This document shows, piece by piece, positions 34,648 through 43,650 of a stretch of 64,000 nt of DNA. The position numbers were made by a program, and so were the translations under genes. This DNA comes from Pseudescherichia vulneris NBRC 102420 (GTDB lineage Bacteria; Pseudomonadota; Gammaproteobacteria; Enterobacterales; Enterobacteriaceae), in contig NZ_BBMZ01000021.1 of NCBI RefSeq assembly GCF_000759795.1, positions 1 through 64,000 on the forward strand. The letters are read 5' to 3'. The notes under the pieces were generated by a model, which ran no database searches, was not told where the DNA came from, and was given only the letters and a program-made list of their open reading frames with translations. Position 1 is the stretch's first letter. Each line of letters begins with the position of its first letter.

Positions 34648-36810
34648 TTAACCCTGGCGGCGCTGACGGTGCTGCAGGAGCGCGTCAATCGGCATCGGCG
34701 CGCTAAAGAAGAACCCCTGAAGCCGATCGCAGCCGGCCAGACGCAGCAGCTTCATCTGTTTTTCGTTCTCAATGCCTTCCGCAATCACCGTCATCCCCAG
34801 CGCGCTGGCAATACGTATCGTCCCGCCCACCAGCGCCGCCGCCTGCTCATCATGATCCACCAGCCCGGCCAGCGACTTGTCTATCTTGATAGTGTCAAAG
34901 TTGAAGCGTCGGAGGTAGCCAATGCTGGAGTAGCCGGTACCAAAATCGTCCAGCGCAATGGCCGTTCCCAACGCTTTCAGATTACCGATCGCTGAAAGGG
35001 AGCGCTCCGGGTTCTCCAGGACATAGGTTTCAGTCACCTCCAGCTGCAGGCGATGCGCCGGAAAATGGCTATCCCTGAGGATACCCGCCACCTTATTTTC
35101 GAAATCGGGATCGCGAAACTGCGCCGGGGAGATATTCACCGACAGCTTGAGATCGCTAAGGGGTTGCAGATCCCTACAGGCGCGGCGCAGCACGAACTGC
35201 CCCAGGGCGTGGATCAGCCCGCTGGTTTCGGCAATGGTAATAAACGCATCCGGCGGCAAGGCACCTGCGGGCCGTCGGGGCCAGCGTACCAGCGCCTCCA
35301 CGCCCACCATCATCTGGCTGCGGGCATCGACAATGGGCTGATACCAGACGTCAAATTCGTCGCGGAGCAGGCCCTCGCGGATCTCGTTTTCGATGGCAAC
35401 CTTGCGCTCGCGGACACTGTTCAGCTCGGCATCGTAGTGGGTGACCTGCGCTTTACCGTTCATTTTTGAATGGTACATCGCAATGTCCGCCCGGCGAAAC
35501 AGCTCCGTGCTTGTACACTCCAGCAGCGTGCCGCTGGCAATACCAATGCTTGCACCGATGTAAATAGTGCGCTCGCTCAGGCGAACCGGCAGATCGAGCA
35601 TCGCCAGCACCTGCTCCGCAAAGCGGCTGGCCTTCTCGCTTGCCTGGTCGCCGCTGATGGTCATGGCAAACTCATCCCCGCCCATCCGCGCCAGCATGCC
35701 GCCATCAGGCACCTTATCGCGTAGGGTTCTGGAAAGCTCCACGATCAAGCGGTCACCCACCTCATGACCGTAGATATCATTAACGTCCTTGAAGCCGTCG
35801 AGATCGATAAACACCACGCTGATCGCCTCATTTGGATTAGCGAGGCTAAGGGTCTCCAGCCTTGCCAGCAGCGCTCGTCGGTTCGGCAGGCGGCTTAGCC
35901 AGTCGGTCATGGCCGTACGCCTGGCCAGCGTCTCGCCCTTTGCCAACTTGTACAACCCGGCGCTGCTCAGCATGATAAACAGCAGAATTAGCCCGGTAAT
36001 GAGAGCAATAATTTGCCGAATATCCCATACTGCTGCTTGCGCGGCTTTCGCCCCCGGGAGCTGCGGTTCCCAGCTTAAATAACCCAGCAGATCCCCCGCC
36101 GAGCTTTTTAGCGGCACGCTGGAGTCATTGTTGCGGTTAAGGCTGAAACGCAGATTTTCGATCTGGAAGGTATCCCCCAGCGCTTTAAGATTCTGGGTAT
36201 CTATATGACGCGTAATCACCAAATAACGCCGAATATTGCCGGGCACCTGAAGCGGGCTAATTCTGGGCTTGATAAGACCGATAGCCACAAATGCAATGCC
36301 GTGACGGGTACGGGTAATCCCTGCGGTGATATTTTGCTCATTCGTTTGAGCTGCGGAGTGCTTATTAATAAGCGCCTTAAAGCCCTCGCCAAAAAAATCC
36401 AGACTCTTCTCATCAAAGGGCTGACTGCGAAAGGAGCCCCACAATACCCTATAGCCCTCATCAAGCACGAAGGTACCATCATAAAGGTTACTGCTCTTAT
36501 ATGCGGCTCCCCAGATATCATCCAGCCAACGGGTATCAAGCTGCGGTCGGTAGACCTCGCGTGCGGCATCGTCCCAAACGGCATTATCGATGACCAACGA
36601 CGAGACGCGATTAACCGAGGTCTGGATTGCCCCCTGCACGGAAAGCGCCGTGCGATGCTCATCGATTTCGTTAGTTTTAGTGCTGATAAGATGCAGGGAG
36701 AGATAGAACAAAGCGACTACGGAAATAATCAGTCCAATGCCGGCGATAAAAATCAGTACCGATAGCGTTCTTGCGGTGGGGATATTACGCCAGCTTAACG
36801 GTTTAAACAT
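34648..36810 (-). CDS. CHASE4-GGDEF-EAL membrane protein
   Basis: 720 residues. TM1 at about 16-42, periplasmic CHASE4 sensor (about 45-250), TM2 at about 265-286, GGDEF domain with intact GGDEF at 377-381, and EAL domain with EAL at 505-507, LEVTE and DDFGTGYSS. Both catalytic motifs look complete, so it could make or degrade cyclic di-GMP. The inhibitory RxxD site, normally five residues before GGDEF, is replaced by PDGG. It sits where K-12 has mdtIJ and tqsA. Motility or biofilm control in response to an external signal is inference. Confidence 0.93.
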   Translation of the reverse strand: MFKPLSWRNIPTARTLSVLIFIAGIGLIISVVALFYLSLHLISTKTNEIDEHRTALSVQGAIQTSVNRVSSLVIDNAVWDDAAREVYRPQLDTRWLDDIWGAAYKSSNLYDGTFVLDEGYRVLWGSFRSQPFDEKSLDFFGEGFKALINKHSAAQTNEQNITAGITRTRHGIAFVAIGLIKPRISPLQVPGNIRRYLVITRHIDTQNLKALGDTFQIENLRFSLNRNNDSSVPLKSSAGDLLGYLSWEPQLPGAKAAQAAVWDIRQIIALITGLILLFIMLSSAGLYKLAKGETLARRTAMTDWLSRLPNRRALLARLETLSLANPNEAISVVFIDLDGFKDVNDIYGHEVGDRLIVELSRTLRDKVPDGGMLARMGGDEFAMTISGDQASEKASRFAEQVLAMLDLPVRLSERTIYIGASIGIASGTLLECTSTELFRRADIAMYHSKMNGKAQVTHYDAELNSVRERKVAIENEIREGLLRDEFDVWYQPIVDARSQMMVGVEALVRWPRRPAGALPPDAFITIAETSGLIHALGQFVLRRACRDLQPLSDLKLSVNISPAQFRDPDFENKVAGILRDSHFPAHRLQLEVTETYVLENPERSLSAIGNLKALGTAIALDDFGTGYSSIGYLRRFNFDTIKIDKSLAGLVDHDEQAAALVGGTIRIASALGMTVIAEGIENEKQMKLLRLAGCDRLQGFFFSAPMPIDALLQHRQRRQG

Positions 36811-36969
36811 TCACCGCCCTCTTATCCGTCTGAACGGCCATCATTTTTTTGTTGGTTTTCTGAATTAAGCGTAATACAACCAGCCGTTTTCGCTGCCCGT
36901 TAATCGCGAATACGGACGGCGATCACAGCAGCAGCGAAAGGGCTTTGGGGACAGGTTTCTGGCGTAGCG

Positions 36970-37107
36970 CTAGCTGGCCTGGAACGGATCCTTTTGATCG
37001 TCCTGGCTGTCATCACGCTTGCGGGGGAGCTCACCCTGCTTAGCGGGGTTATCTTTAACCGGTTTGGTCTCTTCTGCTTTTAAGGGGGAAGCGTAGTTGT
37101 CCGTCAT
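36970..37107 (-). CDS. Tiny hydrophilic protein (45 residues), hypothetical
   Basis: The frame encodes MTDNYASPLKAEETKPVKDN, continues with PAKQGELPRKRDDSQDDQ and ends KDPFQAS. It is very charged, lacks hydrophobic segments and is likely disordered. The ribosome site AGGAG is 6 nt before ATG 37107 (an ATG at 37110 is in frame). No family recognised; small disordered proteins of this kind often accumulate under stress. It stands alone between the GGDEF-EAL gene and the 37181 gene. The rest of 36811-37180 shows no other gene. Confidence 0.6.
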   Translation of the reverse strand: MTDNYASPLKAEETKPVKDNPAKQGELPRKRDDSQDDQKDPFQAS

Positions 37108-37180
37108 CATGTTCTCCTGTTATTACCTCACCTGAAGTTTAGTCAACGATTCAGGAACCGGGTAACAGAATCTCTTGCCG

Positions 37181-37603
37181 CTATAAGGAACGTTTTTGGC
37201 TTGCACCGCGGGCAGGACGCACAAGGACGTAACCCAGAGCGATAAACTGACGGTTATCTATCGTGCTGGCACCCTGCCTCTCCTGTTGCCATAGCCCCGT
37301 CAGGGCATTAAACACAAGCTGCATCTCGCCCTCCGGGGTATTAACGATATACTTCCCACTCGGCAAATAACCGCATGAGTAACTTATTCTGCGCATAGGC
37401 GGGGCTTTAACGGCATATTCGATTTTGCGAAAACCAGTAGAGGCGGTGGTAAAAAAATAGAATGGCAGAGTGGCTATTTTTAAATCACCCACGTCGGCAA
37501 TAATTTCGCCATCACGAAACAGCGTCAGCGCTTTTAAAACCAGATTAACTGAATGAGATCCCTCATATCCAGGATATTCAGCCTTAAAATAGACGAAATT
37601 CAT
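37181..37603 (-). CDS. Hypothetical cytoplasmic protein
   Basis: 140 residues from ATG 37603 (MNFVYFKAEYPGYEGSH), which has AGAGG 5 nt upstream; two other start codons up to 37621 lack one. The protein is beta-rich and has no signal peptide. It has no cysteine motif, but RISYSCGYLPSGKYIVNTPEG is distinctive. I do not recognise a family. The neighbours are a tiny charged protein and a BssS-like protein, suggesting a stress or biofilm context. Confidence 0.6.
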   Translation of the reverse strand: MNFVYFKAEYPGYEGSHSVNLVLKALTLFRDGEIIADVGDLKIATLPFYFFTTASTGFRKIEYAVKAPPMRRISYSCGYLPSGKYIVNTPEGEMQLVFNALTGLWQQERQGASTIDNRQFIALGYVLVRPARGASQKRSL

Positions 37604-37761
37604 AGATGCCTCTATCACCACTCTTAGCGACCGCGTTAAAACAAGATTAGCAATGAAAACGCAACCGCAACGTTTTTTATTAACGTGTCGTGATAGTCAG
37701 GCGGGGATTTCCGCAGCAGCCAGAGAAATAGACGCTACTGCGGTTACAATGGAGTAAGGGC

Positions 37762-38001
37762 TCAGGCAACTTTTTCCACGACAGGCGTTTCACACTGGCG
37801 CAGACTGAGCTGCAGATCGTAAATCAGACTTTTTACCATTTCCGGCGACAGGTGGAAAAACTGTGAATCAAAGGTGCTGGCCCCTGCTGTATATGGAGAG
37901 GTGCTGAAACCAAATCTCATCACAACACCGTTATGATCCTCTTCCGGACCAACCTGCCAGCCTACGACAGGAAACGCAGGTAATACGGGCTCTTTGCTCA
38001 T
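37762..38001 (-). CDS. BssS-like small protein
   Basis: 79 residues from ATG 38001 (MSKEPVLPAFPVVGWQV), with AAGGAG 8 nt upstream. VVGWQVGPEEDHNGVVMRFGFST and the helical FFHLSPEMVKSLIYDLQLSL resemble the BssS biofilm regulator (HPLVGWDIS...ALMLRLHY...). The family is thought to act through quorum-sensing or c-di-GMP-linked biofilm regulation; its biochemistry is unknown. The longer frame to 38049 has no ribosome site. Confidence 0.65.
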   Translation of the reverse strand: MSKEPVLPAFPVVGWQVGPEEDHNGVVMRFGFSTSPYTAGASTFDSQFFHLSPEMVKSLIYDLQLSLRQCETPVVEKVA

Positions 38002-38049
38002 CCTAAATCTCCTTATAAACGTGATGCAATATTTAACCTTTGCAGCCAA

Positions 38050-38428
38050 TCTTGTTAGCGTGGCTTAAGATTCATCTTAAACTCACCCGCAGAATTTTCA
38101 GTTTAGCCTACCGTTAGGCAGACACAAGCCGACCACAGGATTAATGGCCCTTAATCGTGTAACCAGGAGCATTCTGAACCCTTTCTTGCAAAACGTTAAC
38201 AGTACTTTCGTATGATTTGCACCTTTCCCCTTTTTATTTAGCACAGACGTTACTGAATTTCAGAGAATTACCTAAAAAGTTTACAATTTAAGCAGCTACC
38301 ATAATTTCAACGCCAAAATAACTTTTAGGTAAAGTTTTTAAAGTATCAGCATAAATTTTAAAAAAAATAGCGGATCGGCGTATTGCTGACTACGTTTATT
38401 ACTGGTTCATTCAACGAGACGGATTATT
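38050..38428. other. Intergenic region before the SDR gene
   Basis: This AT-rich stretch separates the divergent BssS-like and SDR genes and should hold both promoters. I see no convincing ORF or strong hairpin. Confidence 0.5.
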
Positions 38429-39313
38429 ATGACGACACAAGATAACAACCTCCCTCACTATCCACGCCCTCCTTTTGTAGAGCAAACGCAGAAAGTGCCG
38501 GGGCTTGCGTCAGAAATGAAGCCGATCCCCGATCATGGTGAAACCAGCTATACCGGTTCGGGTCGTCTGGCAGGTAAAAAAGCGCTGATTACCGGCGGTG
38601 ACTCCGGTATCGGTCGCGCAGTAGCGATTGCCTATGCCCGTGAAGGCGCAGATGTGGCCATTAACTATCTGCCGGAAGAAGAATCTGATGCAGAAGCGGT
38701 GATTGCCTTAATTAAGGCGGAAGGTCGTAACGCCGTGGCGCTGCCAGGCGACATTCGCTCAGAAACCTTCTGCCAGCAGCTGGTGGTTGAAGCTATCAAC
38801 AAGCTTGGCGGCCTGGACATTCTGGTCAACAACGCCGGTCACCAGCAGTTCTGCGAATCTATTGAGACGCTGACCACCGAAGCGTTTGATGAAACCTTCA
38901 AAACCAACGTCTATGCCCCATTCTGGATCACCAAGGCAGCCGTGCCGCATCTGAAAGAGGGCGCAGTGATTATTAACACCTCTTCTGTGCAGGCCTTCCA
39001 GCCGAGCGATATCCTGCTGGACTATGCGCAGACCAAGGCCTGTAACGTCGCGTTTACCAAAGCGCTGGCTAAGCAGCTCGGTCCGAAAGGCATTCGCGTC
39101 AACGCCGTTGCGCCGGGTCCATACTGGACACCGCTGCAGGTGTGTGGCGGACAGCCGCAGGAAAAAGTGAAAGCCTTCGGTGAAACCGCCCCGCTCGCCC
39201 GTCCAGGCCAGCCGGTTGAGATTGCCCCGCTCTATGTTCTGTTTGCCTCTGACGAAAGCTCCTTCTCGTCCGGTCAGGTATGGTGCTCAGACGGCGGTAC
39301 CGGCACGGTGTAA
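38429..39313 (+). CDS. SDR-family oxidoreductase (YghA-like aldehyde reductase)
   Basis: 294 residues. An N-terminal extension of about 45 residues (PHYPRPPFVEQTQKVPG) typical of the YghA/GsiB-linked group precedes the Rossmann fold: cofactor loop ITGGDSGIGRA, NNAG, Ser in INTSSVQAF and YAQTK (Tyr-x3-Lys). It probably reduces aldehydes with NADPH. The members of this group tend to be general stress proteins. It is followed after 53 nt by the GH15 gene, likely in one operon. Confidence 0.9.
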   Translation: MTTQDNNLPHYPRPPFVEQTQKVPGLASEMKPIPDHGETSYTGSGRLAGKKALITGGDSGIGRAVAIAYAREGADVAINYLPEEESDAEAVIALIKAEGRNAVALPGDIRSETFCQQLVVEAINKLGGLDILVNNAGHQQFCESIETLTTEAFDETFKTNVYAPFWITKAAVPHLKEGAVIINTSSVQAFQPSDILLDYAQTKACNVAFTKALAKQLGPKGIRVNAVAPGPYWTPLQVCGGQPQEKVKAFGETAPLARPGQPVEIAPLYVLFASDESSFSSGQVWCSDGGTGTV

Positions 39314-39366
39314 TACTCGGGCAGGCCCCGCCTGCCTTGTCGATTTTTGCAGGATAAGCATCATTA

Positions 39367-41202
39367 ATGAAGAATCAACCTTTATCCCGAACCGAGCGTG
39401 TCGACGGCTATGCAGGCCTCGGCGACTATGCTGCCATTGGCGATGGCCGCTCGGTGGCGCTGATAGCACCGGATGGCGCTATCGACTGGTGGTGCGCCCC
39501 TAATATGGATTCGCCGCCGCTGTTCGATCGTATTCTGGATGCCAAGTTTGGCGGTTATTTCCAGATCGAACCGGTCGAAGACTACTGCATGGAGCGACAG
39601 TACCGGGAAAACAGCAACGTGCTGGAAACCTGTTACACCACTAACAAGGGTAAAGTTCGATTCACCGAGTCTCTTAACAGTAATAACGCAGGCCGTTTGC
39701 CCTGGTGTGAGCTGGCCCGGCGCGTTGAGGGGCTGGAGGGCGAGGTGAAGATAAAGCTGGTCTTTGTGCCTGGTACTGCCGCCTGCACCCGCTCCTCATG
39801 GATAGGTGATTCATCAAAGGGTCAGATTGTACATATTGGCGATCTGATGGCGATGCTGCGTACCACCTCCGACATTGAAATTACCTGCGTTGACGATCAG
39901 GCGATTGAGGGCGTGTTTACCGCAAAAGCAGGCTCGCGTTCGCTGGTAGCCCTGCTGGTCAGCGACGGAGAGCCGCTGGCCGTGCCGCCGCTGGAAAAAA
40001 TCGACGAGCGCATCGACGTGAGCGATAAAAACTGGGCGTCATGGGCGGAACAGCTGAGCTACGAAGGCGTGCACAAGAAGCACGTTGTTCGCTCGGCGCT
40101 GGCACTTAAGTTTCTGCTCTACTCCCCGACCGGCGCACTGGCTGCTGCCCCGACCACCTCCCTACCGGAGGGCGTCGGTGGCGAAAAGAATTACGACTAC
40201 CGCTATGCCTGGATCCGCGACGCCTGCCTAATCATTCGCGCCTTTGCGTTTATCGGCGCGCTTGAGGAGTGTAAGGCGGCCTTCTCCTGGCTGACGCATA
40301 CCATTGTACGTCACGAAGGCAAGCTGCGGGCCTGCTATACCCTGGACGGCGACGTAGTACCAAATGAGACCTATCTTCCCCTTGAAGGCTACAAAGGGTC
40401 GAAGCCGGTACGCGTGGGCAATAACGCCCAAAGCCAGCAGCAGCTCAGCATGTTTGGCGACATGCTGGATACCGCCCTGCTGTTCGTTCATGCCGGTCAC
40501 GTGCTGGATCTCACTACCGCCCGCCTGCTGGCTTCTTTGGCTAACGAGTGCGCGGATACCTGGCGCCAGGACGACTGTGGTATTTGGGAGCTGCCCGAAC
40601 GGCGTCACTATACCCACTCCAAAATGGCCTGTTGGGTGACGCTGGACATCGCCGTACGATTGGCAGAAGACGGCCACATTGAAAAAACCTGGGTTAACCG
40701 CTGGACTCGCGAGCGGGATCGGGTCAGCGCCTGGATTGAAGAGCACTGCTGGTCTGAAAAGAAGCAGGCCTACACCTTCTACGCCGGTAGCGACCATCTG
40801 GATGCCGCGATGTGCCTGGCATGGTACTACGGCAAGAAAGTTAACCCAGAGCGCATGAAATCCACCTATGACGCCATTTACGCGGAGCTGGGACACCATT
40901 CGCCGATGCTCTATCGCTATAGCGACGTAGAGAAAGAGGAGAGCACTTTTGTGGCCTGCTCATTCTGGTTGGTAGAGGCATGGGCGCGCCTGGACGATAC
41001 GCAAAAAGCGTCTGAGTACATGGAAACGATCCTTGGCAACCTGTGTGACCAGGGTAACGTCGAGAACTTTAACGAAATGTTTGACGTGCGCACCGGCGAG
41101 TGGCGAGGCAATGTCCCGCAAGGGCTGAGCCATCTCTCGCTGATCTGCGCTGCCGACGCGTTATCACGCTTCCGTGATGGCGAAAAGCAGTGGCACGTCT
41201 GA
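39367..41202 (+). CDS. Glycoside hydrolase family 15 protein (glucoamylase/trehalase-like)
   Basis: 611 residues with no signal peptide. The N-terminal beta domain begins LGDYAAIGDGRSVALIAPDGAIDWWCAPNMDSPPLFDRIL, and the alpha/alpha barrel contains YDYRYAWIRDACLIIRA, ELPERRHYTHSKMACWV and the C-terminal FNEMFDVRTGEWRGNVPQGLSHLSLI. This is the cytosolic bacterial GH15 type, which includes trehalases and glucoamylases. Intracellular trehalose or maltodextrin breakdown is plausible, but the substrate is not decided by sequence. It shares a stress islet with an SDR and a ferritin-like protein. Confidence 0.9.
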   Translation: MKNQPLSRTERVDGYAGLGDYAAIGDGRSVALIAPDGAIDWWCAPNMDSPPLFDRILDAKFGGYFQIEPVEDYCMERQYRENSNVLETCYTTNKGKVRFTESLNSNNAGRLPWCELARRVEGLEGEVKIKLVFVPGTAACTRSSWIGDSSKGQIVHIGDLMAMLRTTSDIEITCVDDQAIEGVFTAKAGSRSLVALLVSDGEPLAVPPLEKIDERIDVSDKNWASWAEQLSYEGVHKKHVVRSALALKFLLYSPTGALAAAPTTSLPEGVGGEKNYDYRYAWIRDACLIIRAFAFIGALEECKAAFSWLTHTIVRHEGKLRACYTLDGDVVPNETYLPLEGYKGSKPVRVGNNAQSQQQLSMFGDMLDTALLFVHAGHVLDLTTARLLASLANECADTWRQDDCGIWELPERRHYTHSKMACWVTLDIAVRLAEDGHIEKTWVNRWTRERDRVSAWIEEHCWSEKKQAYTFYAGSDHLDAAMCLAWYYGKKVNPERMKSTYDAIYAELGHHSPMLYRYSDVEKEESTFVACSFWLVEAWARLDDTQKASEYMETILGNLCDQGNVENFNEMFDVRTGEWRGNVPQGLSHLSLICAADALSRFRDGEKQWHV

Positions 41203-41218
41203 CGAATTCAACCAAGGC

Positions 41219-41228
41219 TTCTATACTT
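41219..41228 (+). promoter_or_regulatory. Sigma-S-type -10 element before the YciE-like gene
   Basis: TTCTATACTT at 41219-41228 matches the extended sigma-S -10 (CTATACT core). It is 74 bp before the ATG at 41302. A small CAGAGC/GCTCTG hairpin follows at 41229-41246. Confidence 0.55.
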
Positions 41229-41301
41229 CAGAGCATAGGTGCTCTGTTAAACCCAAAGAAGAGTGCAATAAATAATTGGATCTTACGAGGAGTGATTAAC
41301 G

Positions 41302-41814
41302 ATGGCGACTAACTATACTGAACACTACCATGATTGGTTACGTGACGCTCATGCGATGGAAAAACAGGCCGAGTCCATGCTGGAAAAAATGGCAGATCGT
41401 CTTGAGCACTACCCGGATCTGCGTGCGCGCATTGTACAGCATATCGAAGAGACCCGTCAGCAGCAGAAGCTGGTTGATCAGGTGCTTGCCCGCAATAACA
41501 TCTCTACCTCAACCCTGAAAGATGCGATGGGTAAACTGTCCGCGATGGGTCAGGCCATCGGCGGTATGATGACGCCTGACGAAGTGGTCAAAGGCGCAAT
41601 CAGCGGCTACGTCTTCGAGCATTTCGAAATTGCCTGCTACACCTCACTGATCAGCGCAGCCGAGATGGCCGGTGACCATGAAGGCGCGGCTGTTTTCAAA
41701 CAGATCCGTGAGCAGGAGATTGCGATGGCTGACTGGTGTCAGACCCACCTGCCAGACGTGACTCAGCAGTTCCTGTCGCGCTCTGCCCAGCCACATACCG
41801 AAGCTAAACGCTAA
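41302..41814 (+). CDS. YciE/YciF-family ferritin-like protein (DUF892)
   Basis: 170 residues forming a four-helix bundle. DWLRDAHAMEKQAESMLEKMADRL, RIVQHIEETRQQQKLVDQVL, GYVFEHFEIACYTSLISAAE and REQEIAMADWC supply Glu and His ligands for a di-iron site. YciE/YciF proteins are sigma-S-dependent stress proteins; the Salmonella yciGFE-katN operon is one example. A GAGG-type site precedes the start. It likely protects against oxidative or osmotic stress, which is inferred from the family. Confidence 0.9.
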   Translation: MATNYTEHYHDWLRDAHAMEKQAESMLEKMADRLEHYPDLRARIVQHIEETRQQQKLVDQVLARNNISTSTLKDAMGKLSAMGQAIGGMMTPDEVVKGAISGYVFEHFEIACYTSLISAAEMAGDHEGAAVFKQIREQEIAMADWCQTHLPDVTQQFLSRSAQPHTEAKR

Positions 41815-41821
41815 CTCTCCC

Positions 41822-41852
41822 CTGCCCGTTTCATGCTGAAGCGGGCAGTTTT
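41822..41852 (+). terminator. Rho-independent terminator after the YciE-like gene
   Basis: CTGCCCGTTTC (41822-41832) and GAAGCGGGCAG (41838-41848) form an 11-bp stem with one G-T pair and a 5-nt loop. TTTT follows. Confidence 0.85.
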
Positions 41853-41998
41853 CCTCTTGTTGCTGGTTTCGCCCATCTTCACCCATCACGCGGCATATAT
41901 AATACACCTATCCTAATAACGCTGCGTAATTAATACAGCAGTGACCTTTAAGCGACGCGTAAATAAAGGTAAAAATACCTACATTATTATTTCGACCC

Positions 41999-42562
41999 TT
42001 AGCGACTACGCTTAGCATGGCGCTCCCAATTATCCTGTTTTGCCTGCTCGGATTTACGTAGCGCAATATAACAGGCTCCGCTCCCGCCATGGTGCGGCAG
42101 CGCCTGACAAAATGCTTGAACGTCTTCAAATTCGGGCAGCCAGCGTGCAAGATAACTTCGTATAATATTAGCGTGCGATTTATCTTCACGCCCTTTACCA
42201 TGAATAATAAGCAGGTTGCGCAGGTTATCCTGTCTGGCCTGATGCAGGAAGCTAAATAGCATCTGCCGACACTGCTCAACCGGCTGCTTGAGCAGGTTAA
42301 GGCTGGCCTGCTGGCTGTACTTACCTAGACGCAGCTTATCAATAACGCCGCTTTGCAGCCCCTCACGGCGAAACTCCAGCGGCGTTGCCAGCGGCACCAC
42401 ATCCAGAAAATCGGTTGTCAGGAAATTTTCCTGCTGTAACAGGTCGATACGCGGCGGCATGCGCGTGTTGCGGCTGGGATGCCACTGTACGTCGGCGCAG
42501 CGTTTAAGGGGTTGGACATCCTCCATGGCGTCAAGAAATAGCGATTTGTCGTCAAGGTTCAT
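41999..42562 (-). CDS. smrA: SmrA (YdaL), Smr-domain DNA endonuclease
   Basis: 187 residues from ATG 42562 (MNLDDKSLFLDAMEDVQPLKR), matching E. coli YdaL/SmrA in length and sequence. The C-terminal Smr domain has LLIIHGKGREDKSHANIIRSYLARWL, with HGKG, and ALPHHGGSGACYIAL, with GGSG. SmrA nicks DNA in vitro; its cellular role is unclear. The open frame runs further upstream to 42610, but the ATG at 42562 is the family start. Confidence 0.95.
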   Translation of the reverse strand: MNLDDKSLFLDAMEDVQPLKRCADVQWHPSRNTRMPPRIDLLQQENFLTTDFLDVVPLATPLEFRREGLQSGVIDKLRLGKYSQQASLNLLKQPVEQCRQMLFSFLHQARQDNLRNLLIIHGKGREDKSHANIIRSYLARWLPEFEDVQAFCQALPHHGGSGACYIALRKSEQAKQDNWERHAKRSR

Positions 42563-42610
42563 GGTCACTCCTCGTGCAACGTTTGACAGCTCAGGCGCTA
42601 CTATAGCCAC

Positions 42611-42820
42611 CCGCGAGGCCGGTCACAACGCTGTTGTTTAATTTCCATCATGCTCCTGATAAGGCACACCGTCTGGCGAATGTACTCAGGTATAAGTACA
42701 TTAACTGCCACTTAACTAATACCCCTATTACAGTAAACAAAATGATTTAACTTAAACCGTTGATAAACTCATTACCAAACTTTACTGGTATTAGTATTAA
42801 AGATGTCTATACTAAAATAA
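42611..42820. other. Intergenic region between smrA and mcaS
   Basis: AT-rich promoter region for smrA (minus) and mcaS (plus). A TATACT -10 for mcaS is at 42808-42813. No ORF is supported. Confidence 0.5.
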
Positions 42821-42914
42821 ACCCGCCCAAGGAGTGGTTGCGTTAAAATAATGTATGGATGCACTGCTGTGTGTACTGTAGAGTCTGGCGGATGTCGACA
42901 GGCTCTATTTTTTT
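42821..42914 (+). ncRNA. mcaS: McaS small regulatory RNA (IsrA/IS061)
   Basis: A 94-nt sRNA. The segment from about 42857 to 42914 (GGATGCACTGCTGTGTG onward) matches E. coli McaS as I recall it, including the terminal hairpin AGAGTCTG (42880-42887) / CAGGCTCT (42899-42906) and a run of seven T. TATACT at 42808-42813 sets the start near 42821. The 5' part is more divergent but keeps an AGGAG/GGA motif for CsrA. McaS is Hfq-dependent; it represses csgD, activates flhD and pgaA, and binds CsrA. In E. coli it also lies next to ydaL/smrA. Confidence 0.9.
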
Positions 42915-42973
42915 ACGTCAAAATCGGTAAGATAATATCCTATATTGCTTTCTCGCCAATTTAGGATCTCGCC

Positions 42974-43489
42974 ATGTTAACCCTGCTGGAAGACAAAATC
43001 GACACGCCCCTCGGCCCGCTTTGGGTGATCTGTGACGAACAGTACCGCCTGCGCGCCGTTGAGTGGGAGGAGCACGTCGACCGCATGGAGCTCCTGCTCA
43101 ACGTCCACTATCGTAAGCCAGGCTATCGCCGCGTCCCGGCCAGTAATCCCGGTGGGCTAAGCGACAAACTCCACGACTACTTTGCCGGTCATCTTAGCGT
43201 CATTGACGATCTGCCCACCGAAACTGCCGGGACCCCGTTTCAACGGGCGGTATGGAAAGCGTTGCGCGAGATCCCCTGCGGCCAGGTCATCCACTACGGC
43301 CAGCTGGCCGAGTTGCTGGGGCGCGCTGGCGCAGCGCGAGCGGTGGGCGCGGCGAATGGTTCTAATCCCGTCAGCATTGTTGTTCCCTGCCACCGGGTGA
43401 TCGGTCGCAACGGTACTCTGACCGGCTACGCGGGCGGCGTCCAGCGTAAAGAGTGGCTTTTGCGCCATGAGGGCTATCTTTTACTGTAG
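42974..43489 (+). CDS. ogt: Ogt, O6-methylguanine-DNA methyltransferase
   Basis: 171 residues, the same length as E. coli Ogt. The acceptor cysteine lies in [10 protein letters not shown] and the DNA-binding helix-turn-helix in [18 protein letters not shown], with [11 protein letters not shown] beside the active site. It removes alkyl groups from O6-guanine and O4-thymine in a suicide reaction. It precedes fnr in the same direction, as in E. coli and Salmonella. Confidence 0.97.
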   Translation: MLTLLEDKIDTPLGPLWVICDEQYRLRAVEWEEHVDRMELLLNVHYRKPGYRRVPASNPGGLSDKLHDYFAGHLSVIDDLPTETAGTPFQRAVWKALREIPCGQVIHYGQLAELLGRAGAARAVGAANGSNPVSIVVPCHRVIGRNGTLTGYAGGVQRKEWLLRHEGYLLL

Positions 43490-43650
43490 AAAAAGGGGAC
43501 TTTTTGTGCCTTTTTACGCGCCTTTAATCAATAAACCCCTAATCAACATAAGGAATTTCAATAAGTTAAACTTATTGATTTTTCAAAGGTTCCAATAATC
43601 GCTGTTTGGGGATTAAGCAGGCTTACGTGCTCAGCAAAAAGATGTTAAAA

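Noticed and set aside
41229-41246. CAGAGC/GCTCTG hairpin as terminator after the GH15 gene
   Set aside because: Stem of only 6 bp, no T-run, and it lies directly after a -10-like element.
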